Source: Nannobrachium achirus
Lineage: Eukaryota > Chordata > Actinopteri > Myctophiformes > Myctophidae
DNA: 64,000 nucleotides
Assembly (NCBI GenBank): GCA_963921795.1
Contig: OY997657.1
Span: forward strand, 2,999,316 to 3,063,315
Direction: 5' to 3'
Within the stretch, counting starts at the first letter, position 1; each line of letters opens with the position of its first letter. Below, piece after piece: positions 21,321 through 33,984 of the stretch. The notes below the pieces were generated by a model, which did not search any database, was not told the origin of the DNA, and saw only the letters and a list, made by a program, of their open reading frames with translations. A program made the translations under genes and the position numbers.

Positions 21321-24300
21321 TCTGTCTGTCAGCTTTTCTCTTTTTCTGTACAGGACACACTGGCTATTGATTCAGAGCAGCTGACGGACAGGGATCGCCG
21401 GTCGTACTTGCATGAACAAAATTTAATAGAGAGATGCCTTGCATGTATAGAAGGTATCTACCGTATCTCGGAAGTATACTGTTTAAACGTACAGTACCCG
21501 TGCAATCCGGGGTGAAAGCTAATACGTAGCTCCACGTGATCGTGGGTTGTTTCTGTTAAAGTACAGTACCTGTAGGAAACCAGGGTTAGGGTTGATTATC
21601 GATTGGGGAATCGCCTTTCGGCAATAATCATCTCGGTATAGGATATTGCATGACGAAATATTCTCTAAAACGCCGCATGTGGGCGAGTAATTATGAACGT
21701 AATCAGGCGATCATAAATGAACGTAACCAGACGTGAAATATGTAATTATGAAATGGTCGTATATATTTAACTGTGAAAGCCAGACTTGGTTGTTAAATAA
21801 CTATTCCATGTAGTACAGTTGATACAGTACAACTAATGTTTTAAATTCGATGTGTTGTGAGCATCTTTCTGGTAGGCCATGTTTTGGGGTGCCTTTATGG
21901 GCATCCGTCTCCTGTGAAAGTTGCTTACAAAGGGGGGGTAGGTATGAATTTAATTTATGCATTTATGATAATCAACTAGAAGTGGGTAGTTGAAACCAGA
22001 ACCAAAATAGGAATCGGGATCATCTTTTCTTTTCTCTCGCTGGGTTAAAATGGCCTGGGAGAAGGTCTTATGTCATTAAGACATTGGGTAGACTAAAAAT
22101 ATAGGTTTTGACCTTACCTTTTTTGTGGAAAGCATAAGTCTCGAGCTGCTGGGGGTGTGAATGTGAGGCCGTGAATGTAAGGAAATGCATTTTCGGCCTA
22201 TATCAAATAACTGATGCTATTGGAAAAAATACCAGGCGGACGGGAGAGTCCGTTACCTTGTATAACTAGTCAGTCGTGGTCGAGCGATCAATATATCTGA
22301 AATGAAGAAACTGTTCCGTTGATTGGTAATAAAGAATCCACGACTACCATGGTCAGCTGGGAAAAGAAAGATTTTAGGCTATAATTTAAGCCTATAAAAC
22401 TACAAATTACACATTATTATTTGTCTAAAGTGGTAAAGCTACAACAATACCTAATTAATTGAGGTCTATGACCTGTCAAACTCTTGTGAGTCTGTCTGAT
22501 ACGGCAGCTGTCTGCTTCTGTTACGTTCTATTCTCGCCGTACAACAGTTACGCGCGGTGGGGGGGTGACAGAGCGCCTATGTGAAATGAGCAGAAATAGC
22601 GTTAGCAGAAATAAGGCTTCCGGCGCTGGTCTCTTAAGAATAAGAGTATCCCTAAAGCCGGCTATAATATACATTATGTAGGCCTACTGCACCTTTAGTT
22701 TGAAGGCTGGAGCCTGGCATATTTCTGCCGTCTCTCAGACCGGAAACGTTCTTTCTGCTCACTTCACTTCACGGACCCGTCAGAGCTACAAGCTGACAGC
22801 ACGGTGAAATGCGCTGCGCTGTGGGCTTGTAGGTCTGCTATTTTTAAATGAGATACAGGGTCACAGCAGGCAAGGGTTCCTTTGCTGGCTATTTTAGTAG
22901 CGTACCGCACCGGCCATACGAAGAAGCGGATAGGCCTACATTGAGGAGACGATTGTTCTCGTGCGTCAACGCTTGCATAATCATACAGCAAAGGAAACCT
23001 CGGCACAATTAAATAGACATTGTTTGATTTAAATCTAAAACCCAGGGACACGTTGGGGTCAGGGAAAACCCATGAGAGTAGACCATTGTAAACTTGTGAG
23101 TCTGTTCTAGCAGAACGGTAGATCAGCGGTTTTCAAGGCATGTTGGAGAATATTGATTATAATTTATAATGGTTAATGAAGGCTTAATTTCGTCTTAATA
23201 TTTAAGTAAGACATAGAAGTCAGTTTGACTATTGAGACTGTATACTGTACTGTGAATGTTAGCTGCAGTGATTGGAAACTAGGCTATAGTTGTGACAGAG
23301 TATCTCATTGTTTGGTAAACAGTGATGTTTGAAGGTTAAATGGATGAATTTACATGTATGTGTTGACCAGATCATTCTGGGTTGACCTCTAAAGCTTGAC
23401 TTAGATTATTTTACCAGGGTTAAATTAAGGTTGGGTAGCAGTCTATTCTTAATTATTAACACTACGGTAAAATCGGTTGGCATTGCTTTGTGACAGGTAT
23501 TAAGTGAGGTAATTTGTGGGTGAGAACCACAGCATAGACATGGTAGTGGACGTCAGTCTAAATGGTTTAGTAGTTCATTAATAGACAGCTTGGGCTGTGA
23601 TTGACATTATGCTATTTGCTGACTTGGATAGGACAGTGTAGAATAGCTGGACATGGGGAACAGGTGCCGTGCTTTAGGAATGGTGGGGGCCTGTGGAAGA
23701 CAACCCCTGCTGTGAGAATAACATTTCTGTGGTCCATCCCAAATGTGTGTCAGTCTGGGTGGAATGGCTGTTTCGATATTTGGGCCTATTTGGCCTTTGT
23801 ACGCTCATTTAAAAGGAGAATGTAACTTATTTCAGCCAGTGGACTGAAGAAGAGATTGTCCAAAATATATCTTTAGCTTTGCAGTTTAGCAGTCGTCAAA
23901 ATAAAAGTGACCATATGAACTAATGAACATTGATTTAAAATAGGCTGTAGTCAGCTTGTTGTCAGGCTATTCTCTTCATAGGTCAAGCAAGGACTAAGGG
24001 TAAGGGTAGGAAATAAACAGTAGTGCAAAATATATATGGTTGGCTGAAAACTTTATTGATAAAATGTTTCTCTAATTCAGTGAAACTCAAGCAAAGTGAT
24101 GGTGTAATCTGGTTACACAAGTATGTCACATACAAGAAGTTAAATGTTTCAGTAGAATCTAATTTTTCCTAATATAGACAGTAAAAAAAAACGGTTGCCA
24201 ACCTGTCAGTATATTTTCGCATACTTCAGCTTGTGTGGAGACCAGTGCTCGGGGGAGCACTGCTACTAGTTTATTTTTAAAGTCTTAGCAGCCAACATAA

Positions 24301-27300
24301 TTTCTTTGAGAAAGGATAAACAACCGATTGGTTGGATGACTAGCTTTTAAGTGTAACCATTTTAAATTCTTAGATGTGGCATGTGGCATGTAAAATGTAT
24401 CTAAAGAAAGGGAGCTGAAAAACGGGCACTAAATAGTGGTGAATGTATGTACTTAATATTGTAAGATGGGTAGTGAAATTATCCAATGTACTGGGGTTTT
24501 CCCATGTGAAAAAATAGACATAATATTATAATATTATGTTATTTGTTATTAATGGAGGAAATGTGGTCAGATCTAGAGAACTGTTTCCGGACAGTACAAT
24601 TACTGTAAAATGTACAGGGCCTCTAGAAGTAAGTGTGACAATTCTCTCACACAGCTGTTCAGGAATACACTGTCGGTTCATGACATAGTATTGACAGAAT
24701 TGCCTTAAGAAGGATTCTGTGTAAATGTAAAATACTTTTGAGATTGCAGGGCATTATAATTAGATAGCAGATGATTGTAGCATTAGTATAAGGATAATGT
24801 CTGGTTGTGTTGTTTTATCATATTGGGAGAAGCCAGGTTTTTCAAACATAGACTTTGGGAAATCCTTTACTCTGCTTACTGCGTGTCCATCAGGGGTTCA
24901 CCTGTCACTTGAGCTATACTGGGAGAGGGCAAATGCGATCACATTGACGGTCTGGTCATCAAGATGGACTAGTTCCGCATCTGGAGAACAATGTTGGACT
25001 GGGGACAACATGACACTGACAATGTTACTCAAATGACATTTTGGGACTGCAAGAATTCCAAGGACTACTAAAGCCAGGTGCATGGCTTTGGTTCTGTGGG
25101 GGGCACACAGAACCTTTGGTGGGACCGAACATTCCTAAGGAACATGAAGGATACATCGTGAACACTTTGGATGGCTAATCATTTTGTTTTTTCCTGTGTG
25201 GTGGTTGTAGTAATTCCTCTCTCAGTGGGGCACTGACGTGACGGGGGAGCGGTGGTGGGGTCATAGTAAGTTGGTGAGTACCCATGGCTCTGGGAAGAAA
25301 GGATTGATTAGGTGATTAATGGCTTCCATATGATAAAGATGAACTATACTATCTAAATGTCTACTTGGCGTAACAGAGGATGAATATGATCCTAAGCCAG
25401 GGTCATACATACCGATATGGAAATAGGACATTTACTTAGTAACATTGTTTAAAGAGCAGGTAGAATTTGGTAGAGTTTCTGAAATCATGATATGTTGTGT
25501 TCAGTAAATTTTGACCCTATTTAAAATACTTTGTAGTTAGAGTGCCCATAACTATATATATTGGGATGGTTTTAAACCTTTCAAGGCACAAGACAGTCTG
25601 TGGAGAGAATTGTCTCACTGAAAATGATTTAACCCATCAGATAAAGTGTTCCTTAACCCTGCAGTGGCCATATTAGTCCTTTGAGCTTAAAAGGGGGGTC
25701 ACAAATGAAATAAGTTAGATTTGTCTAACAATAGAAGCCACATTTTTACACTTACATAGGATAAGGGTCACATTGTCATTAATATTGGACCCAGATCATG
25801 TAAAATAGTGCAGTGGCATGGAATTTAAGAACACAACAGTGGTATCAGACTGACTGTTGCCAATATAATTAAGGATAATTATAACTGATTTAAAATCGTA
25901 TTTGAATAGATCCCTACTGTAGGCCAATAACACATTTTGTTCTCTTCCAACGTGCTAGAGTGAACACAAATATAATCTCTTAAGTCTATTAAAGATTAAA
26001 ATAGGAATAATGCGATTCTGTGTGGGTGGTGGGGTCTTAGGTCTAAGATAGAATAAAATAATAGTGTTTTTAGGTGGATTGACATAACAGATAACCCAGG
26101 TACTCCAGTAGAAGCCTACTAGTGTGTGGTACTGTCCAACTCTGTAATAGCCAAACATACAGGCAGGCAGCACAAAGAGCAAATATATTTTTGGGCTAAA
26201 TCTCAGCTGTTGTGGCCACTTGCAGATCAACTGTCATGACTTGGTTGGGAAACAGCTTGGGGAGGTCAGTTCAGTTGTTCAAACTTATAGTAAGCACACA
26301 AGGGTAGACGGAAATGGCTGAGTGACAGGAACAGTGTGGTCGTCAGGTGACATTAATTGACACGGTTGAGATGATATCTGCTGTTTAGCATTCAGTGATT
26401 AAATGAAGAGTGCACATGGAGTGGAGCTCTGCGATAATGTCCCTCCACTTAGCCTTATAATTCTGTTTTTTCTCACAGGATATCTATAGGAGTAATGTTG
26501 AAACTTGTTGGATAGTACAGTACATTGCCACAGCGGATTGATCTATGTATTAAATGTATTACACTACTAATAGGCAATAGGCAATATGGAATCATAAAAC
26601 AAGGAAAAGAATCCTGTGCCTGATAAAATAATATATGATTCTAGGGAAATATATGATTCTTGGGAAAAAGGTGTGTTTCTATACATATGGGGGTCAGTGT
26701 GGGGTTTAGTATTTTAAGTTGTTAAATTAATTACAGGCTTAACCAGTACGCTGCTTTGAGGATTTTGTTTATATACTTGAATTTTAGTTAGTAGTGAAAC
26801 ACTGAGGACGGATATATCAGTGCTGAGAGGATAACATATGATTAGCAAATTAGACCCTCTTATTTAACTAATAAGCACTATCCATGAAGTTCCTAGGAGG
26901 TTACTGGATAGAACCCGCGACATGGGTTCCTCGGTTGTCCCTTCCTCCTCCCACCACTCCCCAACAGTAGCCCCATGGGGGTAGCCCCATGGGGGGTGTC
27001 TATATGTATTTTTATCTCCCGGCTCCTAATAGTTATTGATGATCTTCTGTGTTGCGCCGGGCAGGGTGAGCAGCGCGTCACAAACGCAACCGTTGTGAGC
27101 TTGTACTGTAGGTCATGCTCAATTGGAAGACCGGAATGCTTCGGTTTGGAGAGAGTGAGCTTGACCAGTGCTTCTCAAAAAGAGGGGGGAGGTGATAGGA
27201 ATTATAAGAGAATTATAGATATGAATTAGCCTTTTTATGAATTATAAGAGAATTATGAGCATTAGGCTATTAATTATAAGAGGACTAGAAGTAGTTACAA

Positions 27301-29050
27301 TTTCCAGAGTTGTTGTCTCTAGTCTCTAGTAGTTACAATTTTGGAATGGCTCTAGTACATTTTCAGGTTAGATTATTAGGCTATTATTATTCAGAATTGC
27401 TGTCTCTAGTAGCTACATAATGTAGGTTTGGTTGACATTTTTAGGTTTGTTTTTGTTTGGTCACCTGTTCAGTTCTCTACTGGCCAGAGGGACTCCTGCT
27501 GGGTTAATGACCAGCTGATAGAAATGGGAGGTACACCCTTGGAGTCACTGTATGTTTGGGAATAACAGGAGCCTGAACCACAGGCCACTGCCCACTGAAT
27601 TGAAATGCAAGGAGTGCATGTCTGAGGTTGAGTGATACCCGGGTATATTGAGCATATATGGGTCGAATATATGTGTATGTATGAGTGAAGACAGTGTTTT
27701 TTGAGAATCACTGGTTTGTTGGAGAATAATGTTGAATGCATTATACGGAGTATGTTTTCAAAATTAGGATGTTTTCACCTTTGAAGGTGAAAGAAAAGTC
27801 ACGCTAACTATACTTTTGATTTCTCTCTATAGGGATCCTGAGTCCCATTTTGGACGGAAATGAAATATATTGTATGTCTTCTATATGTCATGGGATTGTC
27901 TAATGAAAGATTGTTTTCTCCCACGAATCACTTAGCTATGGGGAAGGTGTCAATGTGTTTTAATTTTTTCCCAGGAAAGGATTTTCCAATTTTTAGGTGC
28001 TGAAATACTATGGGGGTCTTAAGAGAGGAGAGAAAACACAAGTGGTGAAGGTTTTAACAGATTTATTCTTTCTTCCCAACATACTGTATGTGTGGTTAAC
28101 ACAAACTAACTAACTAACTAAACCCATAACAACATGTCTATGCTATGGAATGTCGTTGGGAAGATGAAATGTAATTACAGGAGATGTCAAAATGTTTCCA
28201 AAAACATTGAGTCAATATGGTAAAGGAACACTCCTAACAATGGAAAAAATGGAAGGAAAGATATGTCAAATATGTCTAAACCCTATGGTAAGAAAATACT
28301 TCCACACATTAAGGTATGTAAAAATATAAGATATCATTCATTATTGCACTATTTATGACCATTTTGTACTACAAATTGAATATTGTTTAAGTGATAAATG
28401 CTCCCCATTGCCATGTTGGAAAATACAGAATATTGATGGCTGTATAGATTATAAAAATCATTCTAGGTTAGGATGTGATAACCCTTGGTGCTGAGTTTTC
28501 TATTTCCAGTTTTATGAAATCCAATAAATTAAACCATACATGAAAGATGAGACGGAGCCATAAAAATGAGATGTATGGAAACCAAAAGATGTCTGGGAAA
28601 TCACCATGGAATTGCCGCCTTGCATCCCAACCAGATGAGATGATAGAACTGTGCAAGGGACATACCCTAACTGCCTTGCATCCCATCCACACTATGAAGG
28701 ACGCTGTCAATCCAACTGCTATGAGGACGTTGTGATCGGAAAAGGGGCATGGAAGCCCTGTGTCGTGACATTGCCCAAATAAGGGAAGAAGAGACATTAC
28801 GAACCAACCTAAGAAGGAACTCATTCATTCAAGTGGAGAATTGCAGGAGAAACACATACACAAACAAAATGCTGGCTTTACGAAGTGATCGCTCAAACCT
28901 GAGGGTCGTAGGATGGAATTTTCCCAAGATATGCATCATTGGTTTTTTCGCCCCTACCACATTAAAATGTGTCTAATAAATATCCTCCTGGAGATGGAAA
29001 ACAAATCTCATTACATTTACTGTTAATGACCATATATGATGATATATGAT
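21321..29050 (+). other. Non-coding-looking interior of the LTR element
   Basis: About 7.7 kb of A+T-rich sequence. All frames are short on both strands. The 28540-28980 stretch has a few overlapping short frames with several Cys codons, which could be the remains of a gene near the 3' end, but I cannot match it to a family. One dispersed-hairpin arm (AGAGCTACAAGCTGACAGC) lies at about 22786-22840. Near 26970-26995 AGCCCCATGGGG is repeated in tandem. Confidence 0.55.
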
Positions 29051-29051
29051 C

Positions 29052-29063
29052 AAAGGGAGGAAT
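29052..29063 (+). promoter_or_regulatory. Polypurine tract of the LTR element
   Basis: AAAGGGAGGAAT ends immediately before the 3' LTR, the expected place for plus-strand priming. Confidence 0.75.
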
Positions 29064-29466
29064 TGTAATAGATTCTATGAAATGTAATCTATTTGTTTTA
29101 TATGTGCAGTCACGTGTCTGTCACTTTACCTAAGAATACAGTAAGACTGACTCAGCAACAGCTGTCGGGACCGTGGCTCCACGCGCGCTCCGACGTCATC
29201 AGTCCATACATGGAAGACTCTTCAGAATTGTATCTTTAGACATTGTTTAGGATACACCCTCTCAACTATTCTTGTCACACTGTCCGTGTATATAATGGGA
29301 CCATGCCTGAGAAATGGGAGCGACAGATGGGGATGCGTGTCGCTCAGAGCTCTTGATAAGATTGTTCAATAAATGTTGTATTCATTATACTCCACCCTCT
29401 AAGAATTCGATTCAATTTATTATGTTATTATTTATATAAGTATGATGCTTAAAGAATTCTATTACA
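29064..29466 (+). repeat. 3' LTR
   Basis: Identical to the 5' LTR over 403 bp by direct comparison, including TATA-like and AATAAA (29368-29373) signals. It is followed by CCCT, the target duplication. Confidence 0.9.
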
Positions 29467-29830
29467 CCCTCAAACCAATGGCATGACCTGAGACCACAGT
29501 GGCCTTAATGCCCCAGCTTACTTTATCACGTTCTCCTCTGTCACTCTTGTCAATAACTTTTGTTGAGATATTTGATGTAAATGATTTTTGGACAAAATCT
29601 CTAAGAGTAGTGTACAGAAATGTGTTTTGCAAACATCGGCTTCATGGTGGCGCTAGAACATGCCCATTTGAAAAATGTGGGGCAGAGGTTGTGAATTGGC
29701 ATCCAGGGAGTGTGTGTGCTCATTTTGGCAGCAACCAGGCCAACGGCGACTGAGATTAGGTGGTAACAAACTGGGACGGACGGACGGTCGGACTGATGGA
29801 CGGACGGACGGACGGACGGACAGGGGCGAA
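29467..29830. repeat. Single 45-bp satellite unit plus degenerate dispersed repeat
   Basis: 29467-29513 is one unit of the 45-bp minisatellite that is amplified at 32570 and 41560, followed by its 3' flank (GCTTACTTTATCACGTTCTC). 29565-29830 is a diverged CCTAATCGGGAG-family body (GGTGGCGCTAGAACATGCCC) ending in a (GGAC)n run. Confidence 0.7.
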
Positions 29831-30240
29831 AACATGCTCTCCTCCATGCCTTCGGCTGGTGGAGACAAAAAAGCCTCAAATTTAAAATGTGTTTATGTAA
29901 ACGCAGTGCCTACCTACTGTATGTGCAGTAGGTCTAGATGTCAATCCATGGTTTGTAGTCCTGAGGGTGGTTGTGTTTCTAGCATTCTTTTATCACAACA
30001 CTTCACACATCTTGCTGCTGTGTTCACACATTGTTGTATTTCTCCCTGTAGTTTTTTTTGTCGTTGGTCATGTTTTCAAACTCACTTTTGGTGTGCGTAA
30101 TGTGTGGGAAGTCTGTGTCTCTGATGTCTTGAAAGTGTAGCTCTGTTTCCACCACATTTTTTGTGCAGTGGGTGTATACTAGTCTGGGAGCCGTGAGGGT
30201 GAACGTGGTTTTAGTGCGGTATGCTATGTATTCCTGTAGG
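29831..30240. other. Spacer without recognised content
   Basis: No coding frame of substance, RNA gene or repeat is recognised in this ~400 bp. Confidence 0.5.
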
Positions 30241-31165
30241 AATTTTTTGCCAAAATAGATTTTTTTGCTGTTTTGGCTTCTATAGGGACCAAACTATCAG
30301 AAAATGACGGGGGTCAAATTTTCAGACCCCTCCCTCATTTCCTGGGGGCGGGTCACTTCAGTTTTGGCCCTTTTCGGCCTTGTTTTCCCAATTTCCCATA
30401 GGATTTTTTTGCCCAAATGGCTTTTTTTGCTGTTTTGGCTTCTATAGGGACCAAACTATCAGAAAATGACGGGGGTCAAATTTTCAGACCCCTCCCTCAT
30501 TTCCTTGGGGGCGGGTCACTTCAGTTTTGGCCCTATTCGGCCTTGTTTTCCCAATTTCCCAAAGGATTCTTTTGCCAAATAGATTTCTTTTGCTGTTTTG
30601 GCTTCTATAGGGACCAAACTATCAGAAGATGATGGGGGTTAAATTTTCAGACCCCTCCCTCATTTCCTGGAGGAGGGTCACTTCAGTTTTGGCCCTATTC
30701 AGCTATGTTTTCCCAATTTCCCAGAGGAGTTTTCTGCAAAAAAATGATTTGTTTGCTGTTTTGGCTTCTATAGGGACCAAACTATCAGAAAATAATGGGG
30801 GTAAAATTTTCAGACCCCTCCCTCATTTCCTGGGGGCGGGTCACTTCAGTTTTGGCCCTATTCGGCTATGTTTTCCCAATCTCCCATAGGATTGTTTTGC
30901 TAAAACATATTTTATCTTTTGTTGTTTTGGCTTCTATAGGGACCAAACTATCAGAAAATGACGGGGTAGACATTTTCAGACCCCTCCCTCATTTCCTAGG
31001 GGGGGAGGGGGTCACTTCAGTTTTGGCCCTATTCACCTATGTATTCCCATAGGAGTGTTTTGCTAAAATTGATTTCTTTGCCGTTTTGGCTTCTATAGGG
31101 ACCAAACTATCACAAAATGACAGGGTTCCAATTTTCAGACCCCTCCCTCATATCCTGGGGGGAGT
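30241..31165 (+). repeat. ~163-bp tandem array, about 5.5 units
   Basis: Units share TTTTGGCTTCTATAGGGACC, AAACTATCAGAAAATGA, TTTTCAGACCCCTCCCTCAT and TCACTTCAGTTTTGGCCCTA. Unit starts fall at about 30271, 30433, 30596, 30759, 30925 and 31084. Two inverted units lie at 32225-32490, beyond a coding-like relic. Confidence 0.88.
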
Positions 31166-31334
31166 ACTTTACAGTACTTTATACACAACTTCACAGTATA
31201 TTCTGAGGATATTCAATAGTTTAGGTAGGAACAGTTCAAGTGAGGAGGATGGGGTAGCATTTATACTTCTGACCTGTTATTATTCTAGTCAAATACAGGA
31301 TCTATTCATGATCACTGTTATCTATGTCCTCCCT

Positions 31335-31523
31335 TAAGGCTCATTCCCACTGGGCCAGATAAACAGATACAAAAATATCTTTCTCCATTCAAGTGGATGG
31401 TAAGATACAGATAAAAGAAAATATCTGTCACAGATATTGTTTTTATCTGTGTCTTACCATCCACTTGAATGGAGAAAGATACTTATTTATCTGTTAATCT
31501 GGCCCAGTGAGAATGGGCCTTTA
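31335..31523. mobile_element. Foldback element, GGCCCAGTGGGAATG family
   Basis: AAGGCTCATTCCCACTGGGC at the left end pairs with GCCCAGTGAGAATGGGCCTT at the right. Internal CCATTCAAGTGGATGG pairs with CCATCCACTTGAATGG. A diverged second copy is at 43230-43380. It is MITE-like with no coding capacity. Confidence 0.75.
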
Positions 31524-31529
31524 TACTGT

Positions 31530-32222
31530 TGGCAAAGTCTCCAGTCCAGTGCCATAGCACTTGCAGAGACTGACTGTCCCTTGCAACCTGCTTTGCACCC
31601 ACATTACATGTGATGAGCTCAAGTATTGCCTTTGGAGCAGGGAGGGCAAGACACCTGACTGGAACATACCCTCCACTCTCTGAATTCCACCAATTCTCTT
31701 CAATTGGTGGAAGCTCAGGGCTCAGGGCAATTGGAGATTGGTGTCAGCAGCCTCTTCAATGTGTGCACCTCCTCAAAATCATGTCCCTTGATGAAGGTAT
31801 CATATATGACAACGAGCTTGAAAGAACTGTCCCTTGAGAAATACTCAAGCAGTCCCTGGCCTAACACATGTCAACTTCTCCTTGGTTGATCACACAGTCA
31901 GGAGTTCCTTGATGGACATAGTGAGCTTCATCTCTGGATGAAGACTTCGTGTTTTTCGACTGATCCATATACCTAATATTACCTATCAAAGACAACTTGA
32001 CCCTCAACATAGCCAGCCATCATCGTTATGATGCGTTTGTTGAATGCATCCTGAAGATCTGACAGCTTTTTGTCTTTTTCATGCTCTGAAGCAAACCCAT
32101 GGCATCAACAATAAGAACTTTGATAGAATAATCATCCTCCGTCAGATCATGCTATGGGACACATGGAAGATCTTCCTACAGGGGCTCTGCCCTGGCATCT
32201 TCAATTGCATGCAAAATGTGAA
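31530..32222 (-). pseudogene. Unclassified coding relic between inverted 163-bp repeats
   Basis: Minus-strand translation gives protein-like pieces in shifting frames, for example VVIYDTFIKGHDFEEVHTLK, TPISNCPEP, LQDAFNKRIITMMAGYVEG and CKCYGTGLE. These are separated by frameshifts and stops. The fragments look like one degraded multi-domain protein with a short Cys-rich tail. I cannot name the family. The enclosing inverted repeats suggest it belongs to a transposon. No intact frame remains. Confidence 0.4.
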
Positions 32223-32224
32223 CC

Positions 32225-32490
32225 CCCTCATTTTCTGACAGTTTGGTCCCTAAAGAAGCCAAAACAGAAAAGAAGAAAAAAAAAGCTATGGGAATATAGA
32301 GCCGAATAGGGCTAAAACTGAAACCCCCCCCTCCCCGCCTCAGGAAATGGGGGAGGGGTATGAAAATTTGAACCCTGTCATTTTCTGATAGTTTGGTCCC
32401 CATAGAAGCCTAAACAGCAAACAAAACAATTTTAGCAAAAAAAAAAATCCTATGGGAAATTGGAATGCATAGCTGAATAGGGCCAAAACT
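32225..32490 (-). repeat. Two inverted 163-bp units
   Basis: Reverse complements of the 30241 array (CATTTTCTGACAGTTTGGTC, AGAAGCCAAAACAG), more diverged than the left set. They bound the coding relic on its right side. Confidence 0.82.
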
Positions 32491-32569
32491 GTGACTTCTT
32501 CTTGGAGCTTTGGGTCACCTCTTAAGGATTCAAGATGATGATGAAAGCCATGGTCGTCATTGCCCCTCA

Positions 32570-33300
32570 GTTCGGCCTTAATGCCCCTCAAACCAATGGC
32601 ATGACCTGAGACCACAGTGGCCTTAATGCCCCTCAAACCAATGAGACCTGAGACCACAGTGGCCTTAATGCCCCTCAAACCAATGGCATGACCTGAGACC
32701 ACAGTGGCCTTAATGCCCCTCAAACCAATGGCATGACCTGAGACCACAGTGGCCTTAATGCCCCTCAAACCAATGGCATGACCTGAGACCACAGTGGCCT
32801 TAATGCCCCTCAAACCAATGGCATGACCTGAGACCACAGTGGCCTTAATGCCCCTCAAACCAATGGCATGACCTGAGACCACAGTGGCCTTAATGCCCCT
32901 CAAACCAATGGCATGACCTGAGACCACAGTGGCCTTAATGCCCCTCAAACCAATGGCATGACCTGAGACCACAGTGGCCTTAATGCCCCAGCTGACTGTA
33001 CCACTTTCTGCTCTGTCTCTGCCTTGTCAACATGTAGACACCAGTGTCTCTTTCTGTTAAAAAACATTTTAAACCAATCCAGTATCTTTGATTGGTGCAG
33101 GGCTGAGCATGGAACAGATTGTAAATACCAATTTATTTATTTCACAGCAGATAGTCTACATATAACATGTTAAATCTTAACCCTTAAATTCAATCAATTC
33201 TTTCAATATTTGATGGTCTTCCTGCCTTGGCATTTGGCCTGTGTGCCCTCAAACAATGGACAATGCCAAAGGCCAAGTGGCCACGCCCCTAAAATGAATG
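32570..33300. repeat. 45-bp minisatellite (about 9 units) with 300-bp flank
   Basis: Unit CCCTCAAACCAATGGCATGA, CCTGAGACCACAGTGGCCTT, AATGC. Because 45 is divisible by three, the minus strand stays open as a 15-residue repeat HAIGLRGIKATVVSG; this is periodicity, not evidence for a gene. The right flank 32990-33300 is homologous to 42302-42700, so array and flank were copied together. Confidence 0.88.
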
Positions 33301-33984
33301 CCAGGCCTGACTATTAGTAATGATTATGACTGTAAACTGTAGCCTCATAAATATTGTTTTCATGTGATGTGAATAATGTGAATGAATAAAAATGTATTGA
33401 ACTCTTTATTCTTCTCCACAGATAATCCCACATCTCAGATTGGAGCACTTTGCGGTTGCTAGTTCGACACCCTTGATGTAAGACGAGGTAAGGCATGTTT
33501 ATCTGTTTAACACACTTAAACAAGACCATTCAAAGTGCTTCTCACAAAGCATTAAGCTTCCAGACAAGATTTATACATGAATGTAATTTAAAATAAAGCT
33601 TCAGCGTTAGTTTATGCAGGACATGGGAGTCAAGTTGCTGCTCAGCTGTAGTCAGATGTCAGTCAGCTCTGTTCTCATACCTCATTAACATATCTGCTGG
33701 TCATTATGTCACATGACTGCCATACTCCAATCAAAGCTCTCAATCAGTAGGGAAGGCTCCTTTAAATATGGCTTGTTTTCTCTACCTATGCTTGGTTTCC
33801 GAAGCTTCGGAATAATTTGCTGCTTGCTGCCTCCTCCACCCCAGCCTCCACCTTTGCACGATCAGTCTGGCTAAGCTCAAATACTTGTGATTGTCAGTTA
33901 CATGTCAATGTGGTTAAGCTCAAGTACTGTGATCTTGATTAAGTTTCATGTCAATGTTGTTAAGCTCAATACTGTGATTTTGTG
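33301..33984. other. Spacer without recognised content
   Basis: No gene or named repeat is seen. The last ~100 bp (TTAAGCTCAA, CTGTGAT) show a weak ~65-bp near-repeat leading into the next array. Confidence 0.5.

Larger units (their letters stand above)
20891..29466 (+). mobile_element. Complete 8.58-kb LTR retroelement without recognisable genes
   Basis: Two 403-bp LTRs in direct orientation, identical base for base on my reading, each TGTAAT...ATTACA. A 4-bp target duplication CCCT lies at 20887-20890 and 29467-29470. A TGG-starting primer-binding-like site follows the 5' LTR and a purine-rich AAAGGGAGGAA precedes the 3' LTR. The 7.77-kb interior has no frame longer than ~120 codons and I recognise no gag, protease, reverse transcriptase, integrase or envelope motif. 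Identical LTRs imply recent insertion, so this may be a non-autonomous element moved in trans (LARD-like). A decayed endogenous retrovirus is the alternative. Strand is inferred from primer site and purine tract. Confidence 0.88.

Noticed and set aside
24797..25036. 79-codon plus-strand frame inside the LTR element as a possible gag or accessory gene
   Set aside because: Short, no recognised motif, and an overlapping frame on the other strand; length is within chance expectation.
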